In this document: one piece after another, positions 15,944 to 24,635 of the stretch
Numbering within the stretch: the stretch's first letter is position 1
How the letters are laid out: every line of letters begins with the position of its first letter
DNA from: Deltaproteobacteria bacterium
GTDB taxonomy: Bacteria; Myxococcota_A; UBA796; UBA2385
Reading direction: 5' to 3'
DNA: 46,988 bases
Assembly: GCA_016792625.1 (NCBI GenBank)
Contig: JAEUKK010000130.1
Span: forward strand, 1 to 46,988
Notes under the pieces: model-generated
What the model saw: only the letters and a program-made list of their open reading frames with translations
Database searches by the model: none
What the model was told of the DNA's origin: nothing
Program-made: the position numbers and the translations under genes

Positions 15944-18163
15944 TCAGCGCTCGGGGTGCAGGGTCACGCGCAGATCGTCGCGATCCAGCGCCTCGACCGG
16001 GATCTCAAGCATGCCCAGCGGCATGCCACCACCCTCGGCCCCGCCGCGGATCACGCTCAGGCGGATGTTCCCGGCGTTGGCCGGCGCCTCGATCACGAAG
16101 GGGCCCGGGCGTTCGAGGCGGATCGCGCCCTCGGCCACCGGCTGGGCCCCGGGCGCCTCGGGCAGGCGGTGGATGACGAGGGCCAGCTCGGCGCTGTTGT
16201 CGGCGGGGTTGGGCGGCGGGCTCACCCACGCCACCACCCCGCCGAGCTTGACCCGCGCGCCGTCGTGCGCGGCGAAGGGCGGCTGGCGGAGCAGGCCGAG
16301 GTCGGAGCGCTGGGCCCGCTTGCCCGGGCAAGAGGCGCCCCCGTCGAGCGCGGCCAGGGAGCCCCCGGCGGCCGGGGCCTCGCCGAGCGCGGCCACCGCC
16401 TCGTCGTGCGCGGCGCGCAGCGCGACCAGATCGACGCTGGGGTCGGGCTCGCGCAGGGGCCAGATCCAAAAGCCGAGGCCCTCGGTGACCGGCGGGCCGA
16501 GGCTCTGGCGCAGCGCCCGGGGGGTCGGCGCCTCGGGCCCGGTGTCCCAGCCCTCGGCCCAGCTCAGGTAACGGAAGCCGAGGCTCCACAGCACGGCGTT
16601 GTCGGCGAGCAGGGTGGCCTCAGCGGGGACCTGGCCCGCCCGCAGCGCCTGCACGCTGGCCAAGGCCTCGAGTTGGCGCTGGCCCTCACGCGCGCCCTCG
16701 GCCACCCGGCTGATCGGCACGCCCTGGGTGGGCTGCCCGTGCGCGATCTGGAGGAGGAGCGCCGCCTCACGCCCATCGGCGTCGGGGCGCACCGCGAGGC
16801 GCAGATCAGCGACGGGGCCGCTGTCTCCGAGGCCGGGCACGGTGAGGTCCACCGCCGGCGCCTCGCGCGGGTGCGTGATCGGCAGCGGCCAGGCGGCTTG
16901 GCCGAGCAGGGTCGGGTCGAGCGCAGGCAGCAGGGCGAGGGCGGCCGAGAGCCGGGCCCAGCGGGCCGGAATCTTGCGGGGCAAAGCCAAGGCGGCGAGC
17001 CCGGCCAGCGCCACGGCGGTCATCGAGATCGCGCGCACCGGGAAGTTGAGCGGCTCGGCGATCGCGGCCAGCGCGGTGTTGAGCCAGCGCATCGGCAGGA
17101 CCGTGCGGGCGCCGGCGCGGATCAGCTCCTCACCTTGTGCGCTGTAGTAGCTGCCCAACGCGAGCACAACGCCGAGCAGGCCGCCAATGACGAGCGGCGC
17201 CGCGAGGCGGGGCTGGCGCGCGAGGCCCACCACAGCGAGGGCGACCGCGCCGAGCCCGAGGAAGGTGCCGCCCAGGTAGGCCGTTGGCGGCGGATCGTTG
17301 GAGAAGCCCCAGGGCCACAGGATGGTCCATAGCTCGAGACGTGCGTCCACCGCGTCATAGACGGGGCTGCAGTCGGCCGAAGCAGGCGCGGCGACGGTGT
17401 AGCTCTCGGCGAAGGTCGCGGCGAAGGGGCCGACCACCACGCCAATCACGGCGAGGGCGACCGCCGAGAGGCCCAGGGTCTGCAAGCGGGAGGGCCCGCG
17501 TACCAGCGCCCAGAGCACCCCCGCGGCGACCAAAAGGCCCGCGAACAGGCCATAGTAGAAGCAAGCGACCGCCGAGAGCCCGAGGCAGAGGCCGAGCTTC
17601 GCCCATGCGCCGAGGCTTGGGTTGGCTTGGGCGCGCAGCAGCATGGTCAAACACAAGGGCAACAACCAGAGCTGTTGCAGCTCACCGACGCCGATCACGA
17701 AGAGGTGCGCGGTCACCGCGCTGGTCTGCAGCAAGGTGCCGGCGATGAGTCCACCCTGCCAGTGCCCAGAGAGCTGGCGGCCGAGCAGCGCGGCGCAGTG
17801 CCCGATGAGCACGAGGTGAACGAAGACGAGCAGGTTGCTGACCAGCGGCAGGGGCAGCGGCGCGAGCAGGTTGACCACGAGGCCGGACAGCGGCTCGATG
17901 GGGTACAGCGTCAGCCCCTCGGGGAAGTTGGCCAACATGGTCTCGTGCGGGAGCCGGCCCTCGGACTGCACCGCGGCGCGCATCCACCACAAGGTCCACA
18001 GGTGCTTGAGGGTGTCGGTGCGCGGGTGGCCGAGCAGGTCGGTGGCCGGCGCGCCCATCACGGACCAACACTGCGCGAGGGCGAGCGCAGCAAACCAGGG
18101 CAGCGGGAGCAGCGCGGCGCGGAGCTCACTGGCCTGGGGTCGGGCGCCGGCGGCCTCGGTCAT
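15944..18163 (-). CDS. Large GT-C-like polytopic membrane protein
   Basis: 739 residues from ATG 18163, chosen because GGAGGGAGC immediately precedes it. About 12 membrane spans up to residue ~430, then ~300 residues of soluble, beta-rich domain. The first loop carries HPRTDTLKHLWTLWWMR, with an acidic residue in the position where GT-C glycosyltransferases keep their catalytic Asp, and LANFPEGLTLYPIEPL after it. This pattern is common in unannotated GT-C-like proteins of Gram-negative bacteria. A polyprenyl-linked sugar donor is an inference; a clear family assignment is not possible. Operon with the START protein 3 bp downstream. Confidence 0.72.
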   Translation of the reverse strand: MTEAAGARPQASELRAALLPLPWFAALALAQCWSVMGAPATDLLGHPRTDTLKHLWTLWWMRAAVQSEGRLPHETMLANFPEGLTLYPIEPLSGLVVNLLAPLPLPLVSNLLVFVHLVLIGHCAALLGRQLSGHWQGGLIAGTLLQTSAVTAHLFVIGVGELQQLWLLPLCLTMLLRAQANPSLGAWAKLGLCLGLSAVACFYYGLFAGLLVAAGVLWALVRGPSRLQTLGLSAVALAVIGVVVGPFAATFAESYTVAAPASADCSPVYDAVDARLELWTILWPWGFSNDPPPTAYLGGTFLGLGAVALAVVGLARQPRLAAPLVIGGLLGVVLALGSYYSAQGEELIRAGARTVLPMRWLNTALAAIAEPLNFPVRAISMTAVALAGLAALALPRKIPARWARLSAALALLPALDPTLLGQAAWPLPITHPREAPAVDLTVPGLGDSGPVADLRLAVRPDADGREAALLLQIAHGQPTQGVPISRVAEGAREGQRQLEALASVQALRAGQVPAEATLLADNAVLWSLGFRYLSWAEGWDTGPEAPTPRALRQSLGPPVTEGLGFWIWPLREPDPSVDLVALRAAHDEAVAALGEAPAAGGSLAALDGGASCPGKRAQRSDLGLLRQPPFAAHDGARVKLGGVVAWVSPPPNPADNSAELALVIHRLPEAPGAQPVAEGAIRLERPGPFVIEAPANAGNIRLSVIRGGAEGGGMPLGMLEIPVEALDRDDLRVTLHPER

Positions 18164-18297
18164 GCTCCCTCCGCGGGACGCGCCCCGCACCACCGCCATA
18201 TCCGCCGACCGGAGCGCTCGGCGTCAGCTTGCGGCAAAGGCCCGCAGGACGATGGAGCAGGGGGCGGCGGAGGGCGGCGCACAGGGCCTCGGCTCGG

Positions 18298-18996
18298 TCA
18301 GCGGACGGTCGCCGTGCCGTTCAGGTAGTAGACCAGAGAGGCGCTGGAGTCGTAGTCGTAGTACCCATAGTAGGTGTACCCACCAAACTCAATATTCCAC
18401 TCAACCTCGCCCCGTGCCTCGTCAAAGCTGACGTCGTAGGTCCCGATCAGCGTGCGGAAGTAGCTGTAGTACGAGTAGCCATAGTAGTCGTAGTAGCCGG
18501 TCTCTGGCGGGCGACCCAACAACATATAGGCGCCACCGGGGCGCTCACCCAAGACCCACGCTTGGCCATACTCCACGAACAAGGTCGTCAGGTAGTCTGA
18601 GCGGCCTGCATAGCTGGCGATAAAGGGCAAGCTGAGGCAAGCGTCCGAGAAATCTTCGGGCATCGCTTCATAGCTGGCCTCATAGGCCCACACCAAGTCG
18701 CAGGAGGGGCACGGGATGTCTTCGGCGGCGCGGGGGCCGGCGACCTCCCACACGAAGGCGCAGGCGAGGTCCTCGGTGCGCTGGCCGTAGCGGAGCTCGC
18801 CGACCAGCGTGTCGGCGGCTTGGGGGCCGCCGTCCTCGCCGCCGGTGTCGCCCGGATCGACGCGCTCGCCGGGGGCGTAGAGCGCGTCTTGCTCTTTTTC
18901 GGCGTAGGGCGCGGGCGTGATGGACGCGCAGGCCCCCAGAGCAAGGGTCAGGGCAAGGGTCAGGGCAAGGGGGAAGGAGCGGGCGGCGGGGATCAT
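18298..18996 (-). CDS. Tyrosine-rich lipoprotein, unknown function
   Basis: 232 residues. Signal peptide with an LALTLALTLAL core ending in the lipobox LGAC (Cys23). Cys-containing segments follow (DLACAF, IPCPSCDLVW, DACLSL), which may form disulfides in the envelope. Residues ~165-225 are extraordinarily rich in tyrosine (YYDYYGYSYYSYF and YTYYGYYDYDSS) alternating with Gly, Asp and Ser, suggestive of surface beta-strands with exposed aromatics. I do not recognise a named family. AGGAGG is just upstream of the ATG. It lies between two other exported proteins on the same strand. Confidence 0.72.
   Translation of the reverse strand: MIPAARSFPLALTLALTLALGACASITPAPYAEKEQDALYAPGERVDPGDTGGEDGGPQAADTLVGELRYGQRTEDLACAFVWEVAGPRAAEDIPCPSCDLVWAYEASYEAMPEDFSDACLSLPFIASYAGRSDYLTTLFVEYGQAWVLGERPGGAYMLLGRPPETGYYDYYGYSYYSYFRTLIGTYDVSFDEARGEVEWNIEFGGYTYYGYYDYDSSASLVYYLNGTATVR
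18944..18972. repeat. 12-bp repeat in signal-peptide codons
   Basis: The unit AGGGTCAGGGCA is repeated head to tail in the Leu-Ala-Leu-Thr core of the lipoprotein signal peptide, about two and a half copies. Slippage would change the hydrophobic core length in steps of four residues. Confidence 0.7.
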
Positions 18997-19071
18997 GAGG
19001 CCTCCTGGGGCGGGACAGGCGGAGGGTAGCCCGGCTGCGGCCCGCCCGCCCAGAGCGGTGGGGGGCGAGCG

Positions 19072-21654
19072 CTACTCGCCATCATCACCATCGGCGGCGC
19101 CGACCGCCGCCGCGCTGGCGCCGGCGGCCATGGGGTGTGGGGCGGGCTTGCCGGCGAAGCGCAGGGCGTCGTTGGGCCGCAGCGGCACGGGCACCGTGAT
19201 GGCCCGACCGCGGATCGGCCGAAGGCGGGCCGCGGTTTCGAGATCACCGTGCTCCAGGGCGTCTTTGAGCGCAGAAGACCGCGCATCAAGAAGGCGCTGG
19301 CTGGCGGTCGCCGGGCCATCACGCACCGCAGCGGGCAGCTGCGGGTCGGTGCGGGCGGCGACGACGTACTGGTACATCGCGGATTGCGCGTGGTACACGT
19401 AATCTACGCGCACCTTGGTCTCGTTGAGCGCGTAGCGGATGCCGCCGTTGACCTGGTCGGGCCGCGAGAACGCATAGGTCGACAGGTCGTCGTACTGCAT
19501 TTGCAAGGCGAGGCGCATGGTCTCGCGGGTGTGCTGCTCGAAGAAGGGCGCGTCGGCCGGGCGAAACCGCTGGGCCAAGGCGTAGGCCGCCGCGGTGCCC
19601 TCGGCGTAGCAAAAGGCCTGCATGGCCGGCAGCTCACCCGGCAGCTTGTAGTAGCCGCCGAGGTAGTCGGGCCAAGGCGCGGTCTCGCTGCTCCACTGGT
19701 AGGTCTCGATCATCCAGCGCGCGATGTCGAGCCCGAAGGCGGCGACCCGCTCATCACCGGTGCGCCGGTGGTAGGCGTTTGCCGCCATCACCGTCCAGGG
19801 GCCGATCTCCACCAGATCGAGGCGGTCGTCGTGCAGGTAGCGGCCCGCCGGCCAGGGCTGTTCGGGCCGAACTTTGGCCGCCCGGCTGCGCCACCAGGGC
19901 TCGTAGAACTCCCAATACTTGGGCAAGCCCGCGATCCAGCTGTTGTCGTCGAAGTACTCGGCGAGGTGGATGAGCGCGAGGGCGGCCTCGCCGGGGACGA
20001 TGTCGTTCTCCTGCTTCTCGTAGGGGTGGCCAAGCGGCACGTGGTAGGGGCGGAAGCGGCCGTTCTCCTCCATCATAAACAAGGTGAAGCGGCCCATCTC
20101 CTTCATTTGTTCGTCCCAACGGTGGTCGTTGGTGGCCCGCGCGAGGTCGATCATGCCGAGCAAGCTGACCACGACCGACCCAAGCTTCTGCACGTCGTCA
20201 AAGCTGTGGTAGGCCATGGGAAGGCCGGTCTTGGGGTCGTTCTCGCGCACCAAGAAGCGATCGGTGAAGCCCAAGGCCCGCTTGGCGCCCTCCAACATGT
20301 CGGTGCGGCTGTTGTCCATCTGCCAAGCCTGCACCATGTTCCAGGTGCCCAGCGCGTGCCGCACGTGGTTGTATTCGTTGGCGTAGCGGTTCTCACTCGG
20401 CCAGACCTTGTAGTTGATCTCGCCGTTGGGCCCGAGGTTGGTCAGGTACCAATCGCCCGCCGCGACCACGCCCCGCCGCACCGCCTCGACGCTGACCTGC
20501 GAGAGCGGCACCGGCGGCACCCCGCGGAAGAGCTGAAGGATGCCGCCTGCGCCATCTTCGCGGAAGTGCACGCTGCGCCAGGACTCGAGCCGGCTGCCCT
20601 CGACCCGCCAAGGGCGCCGCTCCTCCATGCGGTCCATGACCGCAGCCTCGCGCAAAAAGCCGTCGGCGCTGCGCAAGCTGCGGGTGTAGGAGCTCGCGCC
20701 GGGCAGGACGACCCGCTCCTTGCCGTCGGCCGAGGTGAGGTTGACCCCATCGATGCCCAGCTCCCAAAAGGCCTCGAGGGTGGCCTCGTCACGGGGCTCG
20801 ATGCTGGCCCGCTCGGTCACGCGGTGCAGCTCGAGGGTCAGGGTCGCGACGTGGTCGCGCAGCGGCGGGAAGCCCAGCGGCTCTGCCCGGCGGCGGTGGA
20901 CCTTTTCGAGATCGACGGCCAGCTCGTCAATCGCCTCGCCAAAGTCCTCGTCTTGGCCCAGGGCCACGGCGAGCTCTTGACCCTGCCCGCGCACGGTGGC
21001 GACCAAGGTCCACACGCCGTCGGTGGCGTCAATCTTGGGCAGGCGCGAGGCCGGCTGGCCGCTCAAGCGCGCCCGCAGGTAGCGCAGGCCGAGCTCGGCC
21101 ACCTGGGGGCTGAACGGGAGGGGATCGCCCACTTTGTAGATCAGCGCCCCGTCGGTCAGGCGGATGAGCCGAAAGCGCTCCAGGTGGTCATGGTGGTAGA
21201 GGCGGGAGAGCACGCTGCGCCCGCGGTCAACGCTGGGGGTCGCAGCGCTGTGGAGGAGGAGCAGCCGCGCGCCCTTGGCCTTCATCCAATCGGCGACCTT
21301 GCCCTCGTCATCGCCCTCGAGCAGGGCGCGCAGCTCGGGGTCGCGCAGTGCGTCGATCTGGCCGCGACCAGCGTCGAGGCCGTCGAAGCCGCCCACCCGG
21401 TCGACCACCAGATCGCCCTTGTACTTGCCGATCTGCTCGACCGCCTCGAAGCTGAGCTTGGCCGTCGGCGCCTTGCCGACCGCGCCTTCGAGGCGCTCCT
21501 GGGGGGTCGCGCCGGTGACCACGCCCATCGGCGCGCCGGGCGCGGGTGCCCCGCAGCCCAGGGGCGCACAGGCGAGCGCCAGCAGCGCCGCGGCGCCGAG
21601 CCCCCAGCGCAGCGAGGGGCGGGCGAGGCGGGGGCGGTGCGGGGGCGCAGACAT
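19072..21654 (-). CDS. Large lipoprotein with alpha/alpha-toroid (six-hairpin-like) domain
   Basis: 860 residues from ATG 21654 (CAGGAG upstream). Arg-rich N-terminus and hydrophobic core end in ACAPLGCGAP, giving candidate lipidated cysteines at 29 or 34. Residues ~45-430 are a mixed domain of unknown type; it includes a segment around VNLTSADGKERVVLPG with a loose AMMECR1-like flavour (weak). Residues ~440-800 are helical with repeated aromatic motifs (DWYLTNLGPNGEINYKVWP, EYNHVRHALGTW, WPDYLGGYY), characteristic of alpha/alpha-barrel proteins such as glycosidases and glucuronyl epimerases. It probably acts on an envelope or extracellular polymer, but catalytic residues cannot be named. A long opposite-strand frame over it is a shadow. 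Confidence 0.75.
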   Translation of the reverse strand: MSAPPHRPRLARPSLRWGLGAAALLALACAPLGCGAPAPGAPMGVVTGATPQERLEGAVGKAPTAKLSFEAVEQIGKYKGDLVVDRVGGFDGLDAGRGQIDALRDPELRALLEGDDEGKVADWMKAKGARLLLLHSAATPSVDRGRSVLSRLYHHDHLERFRLIRLTDGALIYKVGDPLPFSPQVAELGLRYLRARLSGQPASRLPKIDATDGVWTLVATVRGQGQELAVALGQDEDFGEAIDELAVDLEKVHRRRAEPLGFPPLRDHVATLTLELHRVTERASIEPRDEATLEAFWELGIDGVNLTSADGKERVVLPGASSYTRSLRSADGFLREAAVMDRMEERRPWRVEGSRLESWRSVHFREDGAGGILQLFRGVPPVPLSQVSVEAVRRGVVAAGDWYLTNLGPNGEINYKVWPSENRYANEYNHVRHALGTWNMVQAWQMDNSRTDMLEGAKRALGFTDRFLVRENDPKTGLPMAYHSFDDVQKLGSVVVSLLGMIDLARATNDHRWDEQMKEMGRFTLFMMEENGRFRPYHVPLGHPYEKQENDIVPGEAALALIHLAEYFDDNSWIAGLPKYWEFYEPWWRSRAAKVRPEQPWPAGRYLHDDRLDLVEIGPWTVMAANAYHRRTGDERVAAFGLDIARWMIETYQWSSETAPWPDYLGGYYKLPGELPAMQAFCYAEGTAAAYALAQRFRPADAPFFEQHTRETMRLALQMQYDDLSTYAFSRPDQVNGGIRYALNETKVRVDYVYHAQSAMYQYVVAARTDPQLPAAVRDGPATASQRLLDARSSALKDALEHGDLETAARLRPIRGRAITVPVPLRPNDALRFAGKPAPHPMAAGASAAAVGAADGDDGE

Positions 21655-21718
21655 GCGGGCTCCTGGGCGGGGGCGCGGCTTATGGCGCGGGCGCGGCCCT
21701 GTCTGCCCGAGCCTGCGC

Positions 21719-22546
21719 TCAGCCCTCGAGCACGCCGACAAGCAGCTGCGCGCCGCCGTCCTCGACCTCTTGCACCAGCAGCCAGCGCCCGCCGATGCGC
21801 GCGGTGGTGAGCAGGCAGAGCTCGACCGCCGCGTCCAAGGTGGCCGCGAAGCTGCCGGGCTGGAAGGGCAGCTCGGGGAAGAGCGCGCCATCGGTGCGCC
21901 ACGTGAAGCGGCCCTTGGCCGGCTCGAAGGTCGCCAGGGTCAGGCAGCGCAGCCGGCGCTCGGTCTGCGCTTCGTCGTAGTGCAGCACGAGCAGGCGATC
22001 ATCGCGCACCTCCCACCAGTCCCAGTCCTCGGCGACCTGGCGGCTGCGCAGGTGCAGCTCGCCCATCTTGGCCTCGTGCAGGGCCAAAAGTTCGCCATAA
22101 CCCGGGTCTTCCAGCGGGTGACCAGGGGGGCCCGGCGCAGAGAGGTCGTCGAGGACCACGAGGTCCGCGTCCTCATCGAAGGTGGGGATGATCTCGGTGC
22201 GACCCTGGGCGTCGCGCAGGTAAGCGATGGCCCCGCGGTCCCAGCGGGGGCCGGTGCTCATGTTGCGCTGCAGCATGGTCAGGCAGCGCTCCAGCTCGGC
22301 GCGCCGATCTCCCCGGGGGTCGGCTGGCGGCGGCCCTCCGCCCCAGCCGAGCGGCACCGCCTCGACGCTCTCGAGCCGCACCTTCCCGCTGCGCAGCGCG
22401 AAGCGCACGAGGAAACGGCGGCAGCCGAAGGGGCCCGCGAGGCCGTCCAGCGCGCGATCCACGCGGGCGGCGCGCAAGTAGCGGCCCAGCGCGCGGCTGA
22501 GCTCCTGGGGATCCATGCCCTCCGACTGGGCGGCGAACCAGCTCAT
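21719..22546 (-). CDS. Cytosolic protein of unknown function
   Basis: 275 residues from ATG 22546, with AGGGGAGGGGAG directly upstream. No signal peptide or membrane span. The sequence is acidic and aromatic (EDWDWWEVRDD, FTWRTDGALFPELPF) and ends in repeated hydrophobic strands. I do not recognise the family; the pattern of Trp-rich strands followed by an FxWRT-type element resembles several unnamed domains. It is 28 bp downstream of the aminotransferase and read in the same direction, so it may be cotranscribed. Confidence 0.65.
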   Translation of the reverse strand: MSWFAAQSEGMDPQELSRALGRYLRAARVDRALDGLAGPFGCRRFLVRFALRSGKVRLESVEAVPLGWGGGPPPADPRGDRRAELERCLTMLQRNMSTGPRWDRGAIAYLRDAQGRTEIIPTFDEDADLVVLDDLSAPGPPGHPLEDPGYGELLALHEAKMGELHLRSRQVAEDWDWWEVRDDRLLVLHYDEAQTERRLRCLTLATFEPAKGRFTWRTDGALFPELPFQPGSFAATLDAAVELCLLTTARIGGRWLLVQEVEDGGAQLLVGVLEG

Positions 22547-22574
22547 CTCCCCTCCCCTCGGACTGGGCTCACGC

Positions 22575-23852
22575 TCAGGAGTACCGCTTGACCAGCCGGG
22601 ACAGGCCAGCGAGCCCACGCTCGAGCACCGCCGGGCTGGGCCCGAAGCTGAACCGCGCGTAGTGGCGGAAGCGGCTCGGGCGGCCCCCCCGACGATGCCC
22701 CGGATCCACGTCGAAAAACTCGCCCGGCACGACGATCACACCCTCAGACAGCGCGGCACGGAAGAGCTCCATGCCCGTGCGCAGGCCCTCGGGCAGGCGC
22801 CGGAGGTTGCCCCAGCAGTAAAAACCGCCTTGGGGCGGCAGATCGACCTGCACGCCCAGCTCTTCTAGGCCGGCGATCATGCGCTCCCGTTTGGCCCGGA
22901 ACATGCGCTGAATGGCCCGCGCTTCGGCGTCGGCCACCGACCGGTCGAGCAGGGGCACCGAGGCCCGCTGCATCGGGCGCGCGCAGCCGCCATCGAGAAA
23001 TGATCCCGCGCTGGTCACCGCTTCGATGATGCTGCGGGGCGCGACCACCCAGGCGACCCGGAAGCCCGGGTAGCGCCAGTTCTTGGTCAGACCGTCGAGG
23101 ATGACGACCGGGTCGGTGTTCACGTCGTCGACGTGGGCGGCGGCCGAGACGGTGAGCTGGTCGCCCACGTAGGCGTAATGGGAGTAGAACTCGTCAAAAA
23201 TGAGCGCGCAGTCAAGGCGACGCCCCGTGTCAAGCCAGGAGGAGAGCTCGTCACCCTGCACCACCTTGCCCGTCGGGTTGCCTGGGTTGCTGAGCAGCAG
23301 GCCGCTGAGCCCCCGGCCCAAAATCTCGGCCTCGAGGTCTTTTTGGGTGAAGCGGTAGCGGTGGTCGGGGTCGAGCATGATGGGGATGGGGACAAAGGCC
23401 CCAAAACAGTCCAAAAGCTCTTCGTAGGCGGTGTAGTCGGGGAGGAAGTGCCCGAGGTGCGCCCGGCCCAGCGTCGAGACCACCCGGGTCAGGCCGGTGC
23501 GCCCGCCCGCGACGATCGCCACGTTCTCACGGGTGTACTGCGAGGCAATGCCCTGGCGGTAGCGCTCGTTGTAGAGCTTGGCCACCGCATCGCGCAGCTC
23601 GGGAATACCGACCACCGGGGCATACTCGCAGTCGTGCTCGTCGATGTCGACCCGCTCGACCCGGGGCGGACCGCCGGGGATCGGCCCGGTCTCGGGGGCG
23701 CCCTGGCCGAGGTTGGCCCAAGCCGGGTCGTCGGGCCGATAGCCGTGGCGCGCCGCCTCGCTCATGACGTAAATGACGCCGGTGCGCGGCACTTGGCGAA
23801 AGGCGTGCGGCGCGGCCTCGAGCGGCGGCGCAGGATCTGGCGGGAGGGTCAC
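22575..23852 (-). CDS. Class I/II PLP-dependent aminotransferase
   Basis: 425 residues from GTG 23852 (CGGAG 5 bp upstream). Fold-type I aminotransferase with all landmarks: NPGNPTGK (189-196), IFDEFYSHYAY with Asp220 for the pyridine nitrogen and Tyr223, Schiff-base Lys257 in GLTKNWRYPGFR, and Arg265 nearby. The C-terminal small domain includes FRHYARFSFG with the carboxylate-binding Arg. Amino acid and keto acid specificity cannot be told; it is not close enough to aspartate or aromatic enzymes for me to name it. Read with the RluA gene (24 bp upstream) and the protease gene. Confidence 0.85.
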   Translation of the reverse strand: MTLPPDPAPPLEAAPHAFRQVPRTGVIYVMSEAARHGYRPDDPAWANLGQGAPETGPIPGGPPRVERVDIDEHDCEYAPVVGIPELRDAVAKLYNERYRQGIASQYTRENVAIVAGGRTGLTRVVSTLGRAHLGHFLPDYTAYEELLDCFGAFVPIPIMLDPDHRYRFTQKDLEAEILGRGLSGLLLSNPGNPTGKVVQGDELSSWLDTGRRLDCALIFDEFYSHYAYVGDQLTVSAAAHVDDVNTDPVVILDGLTKNWRYPGFRVAWVVAPRSIIEAVTSAGSFLDGGCARPMQRASVPLLDRSVADAEARAIQRMFRAKRERMIAGLEELGVQVDLPPQGGFYCWGNLRRLPEGLRTGMELFRAALSEGVIVVPGEFFDVDPGHRRGGRPSRFRHYARFSFGPSPAVLERGLAGLSRLVKRYS

Positions 23853-23876
23853 GGGGGCTCCGGGGAGGCCCAGAGC

Positions 23877-24632
23877 CTACGCCATCGCGTCGACCGCCGC
23901 ACACGGCGGCCAGCCCGGCGGCGGCGGGAGCGGGGGTACGGCGAGCCCAGGGCCTCGGACCTCGGCGTGGTGGAGGAAAAACTCCACGCCCGCGGGCGCA
24001 TCGGGGGGCGTGAGCCCGCCGCCATACCGCCGGTCGCCCAGGAGCGGCACGCCGGCGAAGGCCGCGTGCGCGCGGATCTGGTGCATGACCCCGGTGCGAA
24101 TCTCTGCCGAGAACAGCGTCGGTGCGCTCATCCCCGCCGGATCTGGGGGTGGGCCCAGGCGACATAGCGTGGTGGTCGCGGGCAGCCAGCGCCCCCGCGC
24201 CGCCGTGCCCGGGCCGCGCTGCACGACCATGCGGTCACGCTTCTGGGGGTGATGGGCGATCGGCGCGTCGATCTGCCGCGCCGACCAAGCCGACGAACGA
24301 GCCGCCACCAGCAGGTAGCGCTTGACCAACGCGTGCCCCGAGAACAGCGCCCGGAGCGACGCAAAGGACGCCGAGGAGCGCCCGAAGAGCACCAAACCCG
24401 AGGTGGAGGTGTCCAGCCGGTGGAGGGCACCAGCCCCAAAACCCGGGGGAAAGTTCAGGCCTCGCCGGGAGGGCTCTTGCTCGATCAGCCAAGCGGCGAG
24501 GCAGCGCCCCTCGGCCTCGCCCCGGGTGGAGAGCACGGGCAGGCCCGCCGGCTTGAACAGGGCGATCAGCGCGTCATCCTCGTGGACAAGGCGCGGGAGC
24601 TGGGCCAGGGCCGCGCCCCCCTCGCCCTCCAC
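23877..24632 (-). CDS. RluA-family RNA pseudouridine synthase
   Basis: 251 residues from GTG 24632, three bases after the protease stop. The catalytic motif HRLDTSTSGLVLF (71-83) contains the nucleophile Asp74; FKPAGLPV near 26-33 and GVMHQIRAHAAFAGVPLLGDRRYGG near the end are the other family blocks. There is no N-terminal S4 domain, so it is like RluA/RluC-short or TruC forms. It isomerises specific uridines in rRNA or tRNA; the target is not deducible. An Arg/Ala-rich middle section is less conserved. Confidence 0.88.
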   Translation of the reverse strand: MEGEGGAALAQLPRLVHEDDALIALFKPAGLPVLSTRGEAEGRCLAAWLIEQEPSRRGLNFPPGFGAGALHRLDTSTSGLVLFGRSSASFASLRALFSGHALVKRYLLVAARSSAWSARQIDAPIAHHPQKRDRMVVQRGPGTAARGRWLPATTTLCRLGPPPDPAGMSAPTLFSAEIRTGVMHQIRAHAAFAGVPLLGDRRYGGGLTPPDAPAGVEFFLHHAEVRGPGLAVPPLPPPPGWPPCAAVDAMA

Positions 24633-24635
24633 CGC

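Noticed and set aside
15374..17332. 652-residue plus-strand frame
   Set aside because: Opposite-strand shadow of the START and GT-C-like genes, whose signal peptide, membrane spans and RBS are convincing.
19135..21810. 891-residue plus-strand frame
   Set aside because: Antisense to the large lipoprotein; low-complexity Gly/Ala/Val/His composition without recognisable domains.
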